Shown here: positions 24,646 through 37,500 of the stretch, one piece after another
Position numbering within the stretch: the stretch's first letter is position 1
How the letters are laid out: every line of letters starts with the position of its first letter
DNA from: Hippopus hippopus
Taxonomy: Eukaryota; Mollusca; Bivalvia; Cardiida; Cardiidae
Assembly: GCA_946811185.2 (NCBI GenBank)
Contig: OX328112.1
Span: 19,201,215-19,265,214 of the forward strand
Length of the DNA: 64,000 bases
Direction of reading: 5' to 3'
Program-made: the position numbers and the translations under genes
The notes under the pieces: model-generated
Seen by the model: the letters and a program-made list of their open reading frames with translations, nothing else
Told to the model about the DNA's origin: nothing
The model's database searches: none

Positions 24646-24942
24646 TGGAGTCATCACTTAGCACAAAACATTTCTTAGTAGAGAAAATCAGTTACATTAA
24701 AGGCTTTTGCCATGCGAGCTTGTCTTTATAGCAAAAATAAATTATCTCACAATTTACATTATACAAGCATAAAAATATATTCACAGTCATCCGCCAATCA
24801 CCAGTCAATGACAAAAAAATTACTGAAAAGAGCAAATTACACCAAAAAGGAAAAAAAAAAATGTAAGCAATACGGACAACAAAAAATCACTGGTAACAAA
24901 AAGTATGTTTGACTTCTTTTCTACTTAACAAACTACACATTC

Positions 24943-25172
24943 TTAACTTTCTACCAGACAACAAAATTTAAAACCTGTCAAAATTTAAAGCTATTGTAGA
25001 CCACAATTTTAATGTGGCTAAATTGATCAAATTTGTCTTTGAAACAGTAGAAAAAATTGTGGGAAAAGGAGAAAATGCTGGTTTACCAGCATTTTCTCCT
25101 TTTCCCACAATGTTTTCAAAGGGCTTCTTCCTCAGTGTTGTTGAAACATGAGATTGTTTGATATACGTTTAA
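24943..25172 (+). mobile_element. M1 hairpin MITE, full length
   Basis: TTAACTTTCTACCAGACAAC start; perfect 58 bp hairpin; right end decayed. Confidence 0.88.
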
Positions 25173-27240
25173 ATCTTTAAGTCAGTAAAGTGCCTTCCGA
25201 CATCTTCCTTGGTCAATGGGATTAAAAAATGAAATAAGAAATGAATAAATGGCTTGTACACCTGTTTTTCCATTTGGAACATTTGAAAGACTGGACTTTA
25301 TTTCACGCTTTCTGGTAGGATATCGAGAAATAGCGGTGAAAATATTTTTCGATATTCCACGGGTACGACCAGTGAAAATACTGATTTTTATATTCTAGTT
25401 ACCTAGGTAAAATGCGTGTGACTCACAACCAGATGGAAATATGACGTCATTTACCTTACATTTCTCGCCCTTGACGTAATATTGTAATGTGTTGCTACGC
25501 GGAGGGGGTACGCCACGGGGAATAACTGAAAAGACTGTACTGGATTTTGATAAAGTTCCTCCCACTCATGAAAATATTACCGATGATGTTCACTCGATGA
25601 AATAAATTTCGATCTTTTGCCAAAAAAACACAAATATCCTCTATGTCTCTGAATATTTATTACACATACCTATTTTGCGTTCTTTTCTTCAGCGGCTTCC
25701 ACATTGGAGCAGTGTGAAATTTGCAAATTTACTCTTTACCACATGACAAAATACCATACCAGACCAATACGGTAAACCAGCATTTTCTCCTTTTCCCACA
25801 ATAATTTTAAAAGGCCTCTTCCTCAGGGTCGTAAAAACCGGGGGTTGTGTGGTAAAGAACTAACCAATTACAGTACAACTATGACTTATTATTCCCCGGC
25901 CATATCCTTCTTTAAAAAAACACTGTGCAAAAAGGAGCACTTGCTTGTAAGAAGTAATCGCTCCTTTTCCCAACAATTTTTCCTTTCCTATGAAATACCA
26001 TGTTTTCCTTGCTTTTGAATATTTGTATTTTGCACCATTTGACCGCAAGAACATCCTTATATTATATGTATCTGTTTTCCCTTATCAAATCTTCTATAAA
26101 ATTTCATACATGCCATTTTGATCATACAAATACATTATTCTATCAAGAAATCTGATTGGTTGAAAACCTTTAGATAAGCTTTTAAATATATAAATCTTGC
26201 CAATCAGGGACATTTTCTCAAACAATATGTGTGGTAGGGACAATTAAGGGCATGTACGTTTCTAAGCACTTAAACAAGTGAATAAATAAAATGTTGAAAT
26301 GTTGATACAATAAAGACGATATGAAATACCGTAACAAATTAATGCTGAATCTGAACAATTTTCAGGGCTATGCAGATATTATTGAATCATCTAAAATCAT
26401 GATTTATCTAAGTTTGCGGCCATTTTGTTTTCCTTTTCTCATGATGTTTTCCATTTAAAGTGAAATCTCATCATTTCTGACACACTTGTCATCTGTAAAT
26501 ACATCCAATTTTGACAAGTCTAAATTTTTGCACTCTGGTAAACTTAGAAGTGATTTGAAATGGAGTATGAACTGTTAACGGAAGCTATGAGTTTTCAATG
26601 ACATTATCATTATTATAAAGTAAGCCATTTTTCATCTGTAACAAAAAAGAAAATCAGAAACCAGTCTACACATAGTTGTCTCTCATTGGCCACAAGTGCA
26701 TTAGCAACAAATCTGACCAATCAGATGATAAAGGTTTCTGACCGGTCTTCTGTTACATGATGTCTATGCAAAACAAAGTAAAACAAGCACTCTTCTTTGA
26801 AAAATAACGAATGAAATAATGGAATAACTTTTCAATTATTGATATACCTTTTTTTGGATGGGGAAAAAAATCAGAAAAAGTGGATGGTAATAAAAAAAAA
26901 AGTTGTGATTTTCATGGGATAAGTTATGAAATGTCAAGTGAAAGGTGTTTCTGCTTACATATTAAATACATGTATCGGTAATAAGATTATGACTTGAGAA
27001 TAAGTAACAACATAAATATGTCTTCACCTAGCTGGGCAGGCTTTATGGCATGTTAATGGAAACTTTATCTTTTACTATGACACAGAAAGAAGAATTTGTA
27101 ATTTACTGATTAACATTACCTCCTGGGAAGACACTTGTTTTACAGCAAATCATTTTTGAATACATGTAAATTGTTATATAAAGAGAAAATCACAAATAGC
27201 TAGCTATTTTTCTATTCTCACACTGTTTTCACAGGTTTTT
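25173..27240. other. Spacer, partly repeat-free
   Basis: 25230-25730 lacks the common repeats, has a perfect CRE TGACGTCA at 25443-25450 and a CpG-richer patch (25500-25530). M1 fragments at 25731-25863 and 25870-25990. 26640-26760 has paired ATTGG/CCAAT boxes. No gene seen. Confidence 0.45.
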
Positions 27241-27247
27241 ATGTGAC

Positions 27248-27481
27248 AATCCTTTACCGCTTGACAAAATTTTAGACTACTCCAAACTGACAGCATTCAC
27301 AGACAAATATTTAAAGCGATTCAAATGAAAGAATGGTGGAAAATTATCTTTGGGATGTTCGAAAACATTGTCGGGAAAGGAGAAAATGCTAGTCACCATC
27401 ATTTTCTTCTTTACCCACAATATTTTGAAAAGCCTTCTTCCTTTTGGTGGTGAAAACCATACTTGCTTGGTGAGGACTTAA
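27248..27481 (+). mobile_element. M1 hairpin MITE
   Basis: CCTTTACCGCTTGACAAAAT start, TTGGTGAGGACTTAA end; followed directly by an M5 element. Confidence 0.82.
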
Positions 27482-27485
27482 AAGC

Positions 27486-27693
27486 TACTGTATACGTGGA
27501 CATATGTCGAAAAATTTGCAAATTACTGATTATGGACATTTTGCGTACGGAAATGTTTGCTAATTCAAGACATTTGCTATTTTTTTGGTATACTTGTGGT
27601 AAACTATGTGAAAAGAAAAGTTTGTGAATTTGAATGCGAATATTTTAAATTCGTAAACATTTCCACATCGCAAAAATTTCCACTTATACAGTA
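27486..27693 (+). mobile_element. M5 MITE
   Basis: Inverted ends TACTGTATACGTGGA and TCCACTTATACAGTA, about 208 bp. Body shared with 43934-44135 and 59002-59210. Confidence 0.8.
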
Positions 27694-27814
27694 CATTCAT
27701 AATTACTATCCATATTTTCCTTGATATTTGCCCTTAAAGTTATCTATGTAAGTACGTTTTAAGAGGTATTGAGTAAAGTGGCAAAGCACTCTTTACACTA
27801 CAATCACAAAGTAT

Positions 27815-27925
27815 TACACCAAAACCTCTTTATAAGGCTATTGGTTCAAACATGGTTAAAACCCCTTTATAAGGCTATTGGTTATAAAACTTACAAAAAC
27901 CCCTTACAAGGCTTTGTTCTAACAT
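27815..27925. repeat. Degenerate tandem repeat, about 45 bp unit
   Basis: CTCTTTATAAGGCTATTGGTT occurs twice and a worn third unit follows. Confidence 0.7.
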
Positions 27926-28772
27926 GGTTTTGACTTTAGCACAATCATAGTGTAATAAAGAGGTTGGGGTGTCTTAAGCTTTCATTAATCAAAATTTCTA
28001 ACTTGATAAAAGTAGCCCTCTTAGAATGCCAGAAAACAACTGTAGGTGCATTTTGGACTGGAGCAGATCAAGATCATACTGCACTTCATATACAAACATG
28101 ATCTTAGTAAGAAACACTATTGAGATGATCAAGAATTTTAGACCTGTCCAAATTAGACTTGTCCAAACTGAAAGTACTTGCAGACAAACCAACATGAAGA
28201 TAAAATGATCAAACTTATCTTTGAAAGGGTAGAAAGCAATGTTTTAAAAAGGGAAAATGCAAAGGCATTTCACTTTCTACATCAATGATTTGAAAAGCCT
28301 TCTTCTAGGGTCCTAAAAACATAAGATACTTCGATAACAGTATAAACATTACTTCCACTTGATTAAAATCACTGCTATCTAAACATTATACAAAATATTG
28401 GCCAGTGTCAATCAAAGATCAGAATGTATCTTCTTTGTTGTCCAACCTTGATCTACACCTTTTGCCAAAGCAACTTATGTTATCCCTGGCATTATATGAG
28501 TCTATAACTCGAAAAAAAAACAAAATGTACGTACACACATAATAATTACAAACTGTCACCAACTCTTTATGTACATATAGACATGTTTTTCCTTTTTTAT
28601 AATCACGGAAAAAAACAAATAACAATGGCTGAAAAACAATCAGTAAATCCTGTCTGAAAAACGCTAACAATTTCCAAACAATACTGTATCCCCCTTCACC
28701 AAATAATTCCAAGTTTTAGCCAGTCTGAGGAAGAAGACTTTTGAGAACATTGTAGGAAAAGAAGAAATTGCC

Positions 28773-28947
28773 TTAAACCTTTAACACAATCCCAACTTTT
28801 AACATTCCTGGGGAAGAGGCCTTTTGGAAACATTGTGGGAAAAGCAGAAAATGTTTCTTACCAGCATTTTCTCCTTTTCCCACAACGTTTTCAAACGTCT
28901 TCTTTCTAAGAGTTGATAAAAACTTTGGATTGTATGGTAAAGGGTTA
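28773..28947. mobile_element. M1 derivative with two right arms
   Basis: TTAAACCTTTAACACAATCCC and, inverted, GGATTGTATGGTAAAGGGTTAA: both sides are the short right arm, making a long palindrome of about 175 bp. Confidence 0.82.
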
Positions 28948-29699
28948 ATCATTTTTCAACTGGACAGAAAGGAGCAATTAACTGCTGCAGGCAATTGCTC
29001 CTTTTCTTAAATTATTTTCAAACAAGAGCTTTGCATATTAGTGCCAACACTCGCCCAGAATTACTTTTTAAAACATACAGGGCATGTGTGATTCCAAGCA
29101 ACAGTGTTACTTCAATCAAACAGGGCTATGACAGTACCTCAATGTTTTCTTCAAAATCAGCTAGAATTTAAAAAGCCATTTTCTGATGACAATGAATTGA
29201 CACAAGATAGTCAAAATGTACCATTTGAAGAAATGATTTTCCAATGCTAACAATCAGCATGTATGATCGTGAAAATGTCGATGACACTGTAATGTTTGAT
29301 AGATAATATATACGGTAGAATTTCACAACATCTGTAACGATATATCTGGCCATATTCAGCACAAAAAGCTGTAAAAACTTAGCAGGCAATGTTAAAGCTA
29401 TTTTTGTTTGAAGGCATGCCGTTCAAATTCCAGGTCTTGGCTCTTAACTTTTTAGGCAGCTGTCTGGAAGCCACTGTACCTTTACCATTCCTCCATTTTA
29501 AGTACCCTGATGTAAAAAGCTTTAGAAAACATTATGGGAAAAGGAGAGAATGCTGGTAACCAGCGTTTTCTCCTTTACCCAAAATGTTCTTTATTTTTCT
29601 CATGACAAGACCCATCATTTGAGCAAAATTCAATTTTGTGGTCTGCAAATGCTTTCCGAATGGACCAATCTAAATTTCTTTTCATCTGGTAAGGAGTTA

Positions 29700-31065
29700 T
29701 TTAGCAACAACCCCGGCACCACATTCTGTAGTGATGTTAAATTACATAAAACCTTTTCCAAATTTTGGCGTCATTGGGATAGCCAGATGCTGTTAATGTC
29801 AACCTCTGTGTAACTTTTTATCGGATGGCAAAATTTCAGATTTGTCCATACTGAAAGAATATTTTCAAGTTATATTGAATGTTGCTGTAATGATAGGTTT
29901 TTTGTTTGGTATCTGAATGGCTAGTACATATTTTTGGCAAAAGAGAAAATGCCTATTACAAGTATCTCCTCCTTTTTCCAACGATGTTTTTAACAAGCAT
30001 TCCCCTTAGCTGTTGTAGAAAAACATTTAGGATAGGATAAAAAATTCACTACTTTTGTCCCATTTTGTGTTTTTATATCTCAGAAGTTAACATTTTTTTA
30101 AAAAACAGAGACAAAAGGAGCCAGTGCTTGTACCAAGCAATTGAAACATTCCCCTCCATGGTTTCCATGAACATTTCTAAAAAAGTATTTTAATTTCTTT
30201 CAAACATTTCTTATTTCTCTCATTTGTACTACACCTGGGAAAGTCTTAATTCAGCTACTGTGGCACTGGGTATCAAATGAGGTCCAACTATCCTTTTGAA
30301 GAATCTCTGACAATTTCCTCCTTCCTTCCAGACCACAGGGACTTTTTCCATCCTCCATCATCTACTGCCATTATGCTATTCCACTTTTGAAATAGCGTGT
30401 TATGCACTAGATACCTCCCCAATATCTACGGCTTGTCGAATCTTCACAATCAGAAAATTTTGAAACTTACAAATCCACAGTTTTTGACAAGAATGACACA
30501 TTTCACAGTCTCCGAAATGCAATTTAATTGCAAAAACGTTTTAAGTTTTCCGTCAACAAAATCAACAGTGGAAATAATCGTAACTCTTGTTGCCCTTATC
30601 CATCATTTAATTGCTTATGTGGACATTGTAGATCAAGATCAGACTGCATGGAATGTGCAGTCTGATCTTGGATCAATGCTGTCCGCTTCTTTGCCAGATA
30701 TTCGGGCAAAAACAAACTTTGGAAATTGCAATGTCTGCATCATCACTTCTGGCTAAGTACATCCATTTCTCTTATTTAGCAATACAAGGGTTACACCTTT
30801 CAACCAGGAGCTCTTAGGGTTCTTTTTTTTTTTTTCTTAAACAAGTAACCAACACAGTGATAAACATAACATCACATCTTAACATCTTCTCTACCTCTTC
30901 CGTATTTGAAAGAGTGCTAAGAAATGTCTTTTCCTCCCATTACAAAATGCTGATATGTCATAAATAACAAATGCAAGTCAACCATATTGTCGTCCATTTT
31001 GCGTGGCACAATATTCCCATTCTTTATCAATATCTGATTCGGTCATTTATGGTAAGTCCCGCATC
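29700..31065 (-). other. Region downstream of the LARP4 stop, presumably 3' UTR and flank
   Basis: Contains an M4 palindrome and worn M1 pieces. No AATAAA within 1.4 kb of the stop on the minus strand; the first is at about 29588-29593 inside an M1 copy. Confidence 0.4.
30620..30686. repeat. M4 palindrome, probably in the LARP4 3' flank
   Basis: GGACATTGTAGATCAAGATC and inverse. Confidence 0.83.
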
Positions 31066-31527
31066 TCACTTAGCAACAGCTGTTCTTGGCCCCTCCCTCT
31101 CACGTGGAGGCCCCTCCCTATCTCTCCTTTCTATTCTCCTCCCGCTGTCCCGATCACCGAATTTACGTTCTCGATTTTCTTTCAAACTTCTGCGATTGTT
31201 GGTTCTCTGTTCACGTGGTTCTTCTCGGCGAAAATCATTGTCTTTTCTTGTATCCTCACGATATTCACGATCACATTCCCTACCATCTTTACGTGGAAAG
31301 TCCTTGGTAGGGACCCGATTTACACTGTTTGGTGGCTTAGCGTTATTCTGACTGGGTTGATTGGGCTTGTTGGACTGCTGAAGTGGAGTCTCAGCACCGT
31401 CGGAATCTGAACTGTCGGACTTGTCAGCAATGGAATTGGCCGATACCTCCGCCACTTTTGTCCGCTGTACCATTTGAGCATAAGAAAGTTTGACTAACGA
31501 TGAAGGGGAGGAGGCGTGTTCTTCATC
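31066..31527 (-). CDS. LARP4: LARP4 exon 17: KLSYA block and RE/RD-rich C terminus
   Basis: Acceptor TTTCTTTCAACAG at 31528, phase 0. DEEHASS leads into [13 protein letters not shown], equivalent to vertebrate RKLSYAEVCQKPP. The remainder is strongly charged ([29 protein letters not shown]) and ends TAVAK before TGA at 31066-31068. The charged tail replaces the vertebrate C terminus and shows no similarity I can see. The 3' UTR and poly(A) site below 31066 are not resolved. Confidence 0.92.
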   Translation of the reverse strand, partial: DEEHASSPSSLVKLSYAQMVQRTKVAEVSANSIADKSDSSDSDGAETPLQQSNKPNQPSQNNAKPPNSVNRVPTKDFPRKDGRECDREYREDTRKDNDFRREEPREQRTNNRRSLKENRERKFGDRDSGRRIERRDREGPPREREGPRTAVAK

Positions 31528-34500
31528 CTGTTGAAAGAAAAGAGCAGCCTTATTGATCAACCTTTCTTATTCAACCCTTTTTCTAATTCGAAGACTAGGC
31601 ATTTGATTGGCTGAGACATTTCGTCTCAGCCAATCAAATGCCTAGTTTTCGAATTGACTGCTGTTGTTGTTTAATGTTGTCTTCGTGAACAGTGCATTTA
31701 AGTTTCTAGTACAGGTCCTTTGCTCAAGATTTAAGATTCTTTCCAAGCCTTCCCACCTAGACATTGTGAAAACAATGTTTGGCAGTCAAAGATGAATTAA
31801 TCCCGTCACAGTGACTGTCATCAATCCTCAGAAAGAATTGTGCTGAGCTGGGAACCAATGATCCCTGTGTTTAAAGTCTTGTATGTTACTTAGTGGGCAC
31901 TTATCATATCCCTTGCAGATGATTTTACTCTAAAAATAGAGCCCTTGCTTGAAACTGACGATTAATTTTTTTTATTAATAGCAAAATAAGGGAGCTTCTT
32001 CATTTAGACTACCTTTCACAGTCTGGTTGAGCTAAAACCCCAAAAATGCGATATGGAAGTTCTTTTGAATGCCCCCCCCCCCCAAAAAAAAAACAAAAAA
32101 AAAACAAAAAAAAAAAAAAAAAAAACCTACCTATTTCAAACTTCCATACGGGTCCAAGATGAAACTGCACAGAAGATGCAGTCTGATATTGATCTAATTT
32201 GTCAGCAAAAGCTTATCAATCGAGTTGCATTTAGCAGCCAATGAGTAAAAAAAAAAAAACGTAATAAACACTACCTGTTTAAGCCATTCCTTAGGTTGTA
32301 TTTGCACCGTGTATTTATCACTAGAAGGTTTACTACTTAATGGGTTATATTTGCACCGTGTATTTATCACTAGAAGGCTTACTACTTAATGGGTTATATT
32401 TGCACCGTGTATTTATCACTAGAAGGCTTACTACTTACCTTACTAGGTTGTATTTGCACCGTGTATTTATCACTAGAAGGTTTACTATCAGCCACAGCTG
32501 AAGTCTGGCCCACACCAGCTGTACTTCTGTAAAACATCGAACAATATGTAAATTGTCTAAAGGATGTCATTATGATTAAAAGCATTTATAAAGATACTGA
32601 AATGGTAACATAACTGAGATTATTAATCCACTACTTGCAGTGTGTATTTATCACTATTCCTTGTATCATGCAATAAAATTGTTACTTTTACCTACACACA
32701 GTTGTAATCTTGTATTTAACCTATCACGTAAAATTTCTGCCAGTGGTTTTCAAAGAGCTTGATCTTTTATTTGAATGATGCATTAGGCCGCGTTCAACAA
32801 TTTTTGACATATGGTCTGCAACATACGAAAAACGGCTTTCGGACATTTGCACAAAGTTACGTCTTGGATCAGCCTGCGCAGTCCACACAGGCTAATCCAA
32901 GACGGCAATTTACTTCAACATTAGATTTTGTGCTGCAGTAGACTTGCATGAAACAGGAAATAACACTAGATCGGAAAGTGTCATCTCGGATCAGCCTGCG
33001 CAGGCTGATCCGAGACGACACTTTACGTAAATATCCGAATGTCTCTTTTCATATGTTGCAGACCATATCACAGTAAAAGATACATCTACAGCCAGAGAGA
33101 AAAATGCTGTTAAAACTTGTGTAGAATCTAGTCAGTTGTGTAAACATACATAACTAATCAATATATAAGGAGTGTGGGATAAACAAACTCATGGGATTTG
33201 TTTTCAATTTAAAACCGGAAACAACCACAGTGATATCTTGGATAACCTCCAGAGAATGAAATGCATTTCCTATCCGACATAATCTGTGCAACTTCTTTGC
33301 AACTATCAGGGGCAACATTTGGCATGAAGATACAAGAATGATTATAGCTTCATATAATGAAGATGATATTCGTTAAAAAACTGGATGAAAATGAGTAAAG
33401 ACATATCTTGAAAGGTTTAGCCTACCTGCAAATGCTCTCAAATAAGAAAAATTTCAAGAAAGAGATCAAGACGCAACTTGAAATGGTTCGCAAATATTAC
33501 CCCTGATCAATTTGTACAATGGAATTCAACCCCTCCGCCTTTTGGAGGAGTGTTATTTCACCTTTTGGCTGCTAAGCAGAATGCAATGTACTTGTGCAGA
33601 CAGTGTAAATCAAGATCATACAGCACATTCTGTGCAGTCTGATATTGATCTACAATGTCTGTTATAGTGTGATTTTGCGTCGAAAAGAAGAATGAAATCA
33701 TAGTATCTGGACTTTTACTATCAGTTGAATATTTTCTCCTTTTTATTTAGCAGTTTTTGGCTTCATTTTGATGAAGAAATTAAAGAAAGTTTTGCCTGTT
33801 CCAACTTTTTCAACAATAGGCACTTGCGTATCATGCATTATGGGTGCTATGCCTTTGAACCATGTTTTAAGTCAAGGTCATCCAACTTACCTGGTTGGGT
33901 TAGAGACAGGTTGAGACGTTTGTGCAGCAGTGCCAGCAGAAGACTTTGAATGATGCGTCTCACGAACAGGCAACTGTTTCCCAACAGATGAGCTACTCTG
34001 TGATGCTGTCTGAGACGAGGAAGAAACACTTGTATTTGAACCCATTTCCTTCGCATCTCTATCCCTTGAGGCCACGGGAGGAGTGGAGTGCGTGGACGAG
34101 GTGACAGTGGTAACGGCTGAGGTCATTGTGGTGGATGTGGGCGATGCTGACATGGTCGTGGTGGAACGGGGAATTTCTTTACCCTTTGCTGTACCTTTGA
34201 CCACGTCTGACAGCATGCTTTCAAATACCTCTCCGGAGGTTGTGTTACTCTGTAAGGAAAATATTCATTATCATAAATAAGCCATGCTGTGTGAAAAGGG
34301 AGCTTAATGAATCTGAAAAAAGTATCAACCCAGGTTAGCCTGCGCAATCTGCGCAGGCTGACCTGGATTGAAACTTTTTGCTATTGATAAATTTTCTGCA
34401 TGTCAAAGGACCATTTTACTTCAGGACTTAGTTGTTAGACAAACTGGACTTTATGGATCCATAATTATGAAATGAGCTGTTTGGTATAATGCAGCAGAGA

Positions 34501-37500
34501 TATGCATTAAACCCCCTTTTCTCAGAGCTCATCTGTATATTTTGTCATAAAGAAATATCAAAACCTCTTTGATGCATTTAATAAAGGCTAAGGGGTTTTA
34601 AATCAATAATATTTACATTCTTCATTAACCTTTTACCAGCCTACAAAATGTTAGACTTGATCAATTCTTTGAAAGCATTTGCATAAAACATTTTAAATGT
34701 AGCTAAAATCGTAGATTTGTCTTTGAAAAGGTAGAAAACATATTCAGAAAAGGATAAAATGCTGGTTACCAGCTTTTTCTCTTCTTTCTAGTGTCTTCAA
34801 TACATCTCCAGAATCGTTAAAACTTGGCTTTGTTTGATAAAGGGTAAAAGAATTGAATAAATGAAATACATTTTGAAGTCAAAGAACAGAGCAAAATATT
34901 GCAATTTAAAAGATGTTTTTGCCACAATGTTTCATAAAATTGCAAAAAGTTTGGTTGGTTGGTTGTATTGGGGTTTAACGCCACTTTAACAGCTAAGGTC
35001 ATATCATGGCGGTCGGTGACGCACATGTGTTTCCTGGCTTTCTCACACCAGTACTAACACAACTTTCTTTCCGAAGCCACCGACTACTTTTTCTCACATG
35101 CTTCAGCAGAGATGAGAGGCGAAAATACGCCGGAAAGAAAGTTCGCCTCAACCGGGTATCGAACTCACAACCACCAGGTCATGAATCCGACACGCTCACC
35201 ACTGAGCCACCCGGGTGGGGCGCAAAAAGTTTGGACTTCAGGTCAGACTGCACAGCCTGTGCGAACTCTAGTTTGCAAACGGCAGTTTGATCTTGATCTA
35301 GATTGCCGACAAAAACAACCAAACATGCTTTGGGCCTACAAAGGCTAAAAGGAAGAAATATTTTCCTCTATTCCTACAATGTTTTCAATGGCCTTCTCTT
35401 TGAGAGTCATCAAATCACAAGGCCATTTAACTGTTAGGCTGCCAACTCTTTTCAGACGAAGTAGATAAAAATCAGACTGCTCTGAACGTGTAGTCTGATC
35501 TTGGATCTACACTGTCCAATGCTGAGATACTTTTCCCAAAAATATACCTTTGAATTCCTATTACTTCGGTTTTTACAATCAGCCTGAAAGTTACATTTCA
35601 TTTATTTAGCAGGTTAAGGGCTAAGAAAGAGTTCCACTGAACTGACTTGATGTATCGTAACGTATATACTCGTAAATATTACTTACTCCTGATCCTGGCA
35701 AGGGAGGGAAGCTTGTCGGCTCATAGTCGAACTGCTTGTCCACAGATGAGTGTCGACTGTGTCCAACGGAATGACCCCCTTCTCTCGGGGTGGACTGCGA
35801 AGAATTTGACCGCTGCAAAAGAAACAAGCAATTTCGTTGAAATGATATCCCCCGCCGAAAGAGACCTTTTCAAAAACTTATGCGACCCCATAACTCAAAA
35901 TCGCTCCCAGTCGGCCATTTTGCATCGAATCAAAAAAAGAAAACAAAGTATATCGGCAGAATAGGTTATTGTACACATGTATAAAGTTTCAAGAAATTCT
36001 GTCCAATGGTATTGAAGATATTGTCCCGGATGGACAGACGGATGGACGGACAAAGCTAAAACTATATTCCTCCGCCTTTGGCGGGGGGATAAAAATTCAA
36101 TTTACCAAAATTTGATTGCTATTAATAACACTACCAAAGACTCTTACTTGTTTGGTATTAAACAACATTTTCAACAGTTTTTCAGTTTATCTTGTTTGCC
36201 AGAGTACCTATCCATTTGTTTCTAGCATTTCTTTTCCCATACTATACATAATTCTTTTCTAGCCAATGGCTTTTTCCAAAAAAGCTGGATTATGTATTAA
36301 CTGTGACAAATGTATCCCATTTTCTCCATAAATGTGAATCGCATGATGGGATTTTCATTTCAAGGAGTGAAAAGGATTGTGGGAAAAGGAGAAAATGTTA
36401 GTTATCCTTACTTTCTCCTTCTCCAACTGTTTTCAACACCTTTATTACTCAGAGTTATTCAACCACACACACATTTGGTAAATGGTAAACAGTAATCGAA
36501 AACTACTTACTGAAAGTCTAGCACCATCCTCCTCCCGCCTTCTTCGACTTTTGTAACTTTTTCTGTGAAGAGCACAAAGGAAAGTTAATACACATTGGTG
36601 TACATATCAAGACGTTCTGAGGACTGCCTATTCCTTTAAAATTCTAAATAACCTGGTTCCATATTCACCAACCATTCTTGAGTATTTCAGGTTTTCTGCC
36701 ACAATATTGCAAAGGTTAGGGCTATGTTGCCCCCTTTGAGTAATTTTAGATTTCACGCAAAAATTTTGCTGAGGTCCATGGGAATGTTGTATGATAGATA
36801 ACAATTACATGGGATCGTATTCAAGTAAGTGTGATGATGTCATATTCAATCTCATAAAAATACACCGAGTTACTGATCACAAAGTTACAAACCCGCTTTC
36901 TTTTAATGCAACATTTTGCATCTTCTAGCAGCATATAACTGTTAAGTTTCTCCACCTTTGCAGTGAAATATGTATTTTATAAAATATTTTTCAGTGTTTA
37001 ACAGAACATTTAATTCATAGAAAAACTATCTATGAAAGCCCACCTTCCCTAACTCTTTATCACACCACAAAATCTTAAGACTTATTCATATCGAACAATT
37101 TGAATGTTATTAAACTTATTCATATCAAACATATTTGCAGACAATTTGAATGTAGCTCAAATGACATGTGGAATTGTCTTTGATAGGGAAAAAACATTGT
37201 TGGAAAAGGAGAAAATGCTGGCTACCAGCAGTTTCTCCTTTTCCCACAATGTTTTCAAGACCCATCTTCCTCAGGGTCTTTAACATTCACAATTTTTCGG
37301 TCAAAGGTTTTAAAAAATTACAGTATTTCTACCACACACAAATAGAGTAAGTTACCCACCCTGCCTCAGGGTCATTAAAACTCAAGATTGCTCAGTAAGG
37401 GTTAAAATAAACTCAGTACAAATATTTAGGAATAAGTTACCCACCCTGCATATCTCTGCGACGGGTCTACCATGTGTGACCCCCGGGGTAACCCTGCACT

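Noticed and set aside
30971..31410. Three overlapping plus-strand frames opposite LARP4 exon 17
   Set aside because: Antisense shadows of the RE/RD-rich tail.
34955..35348. Plus-strand frames starting [12 protein letters not shown] (also at 55717)
   Set aside because: They are the S2 SINE body read in antisense; the same frame recurs with each copy and is not a gene.
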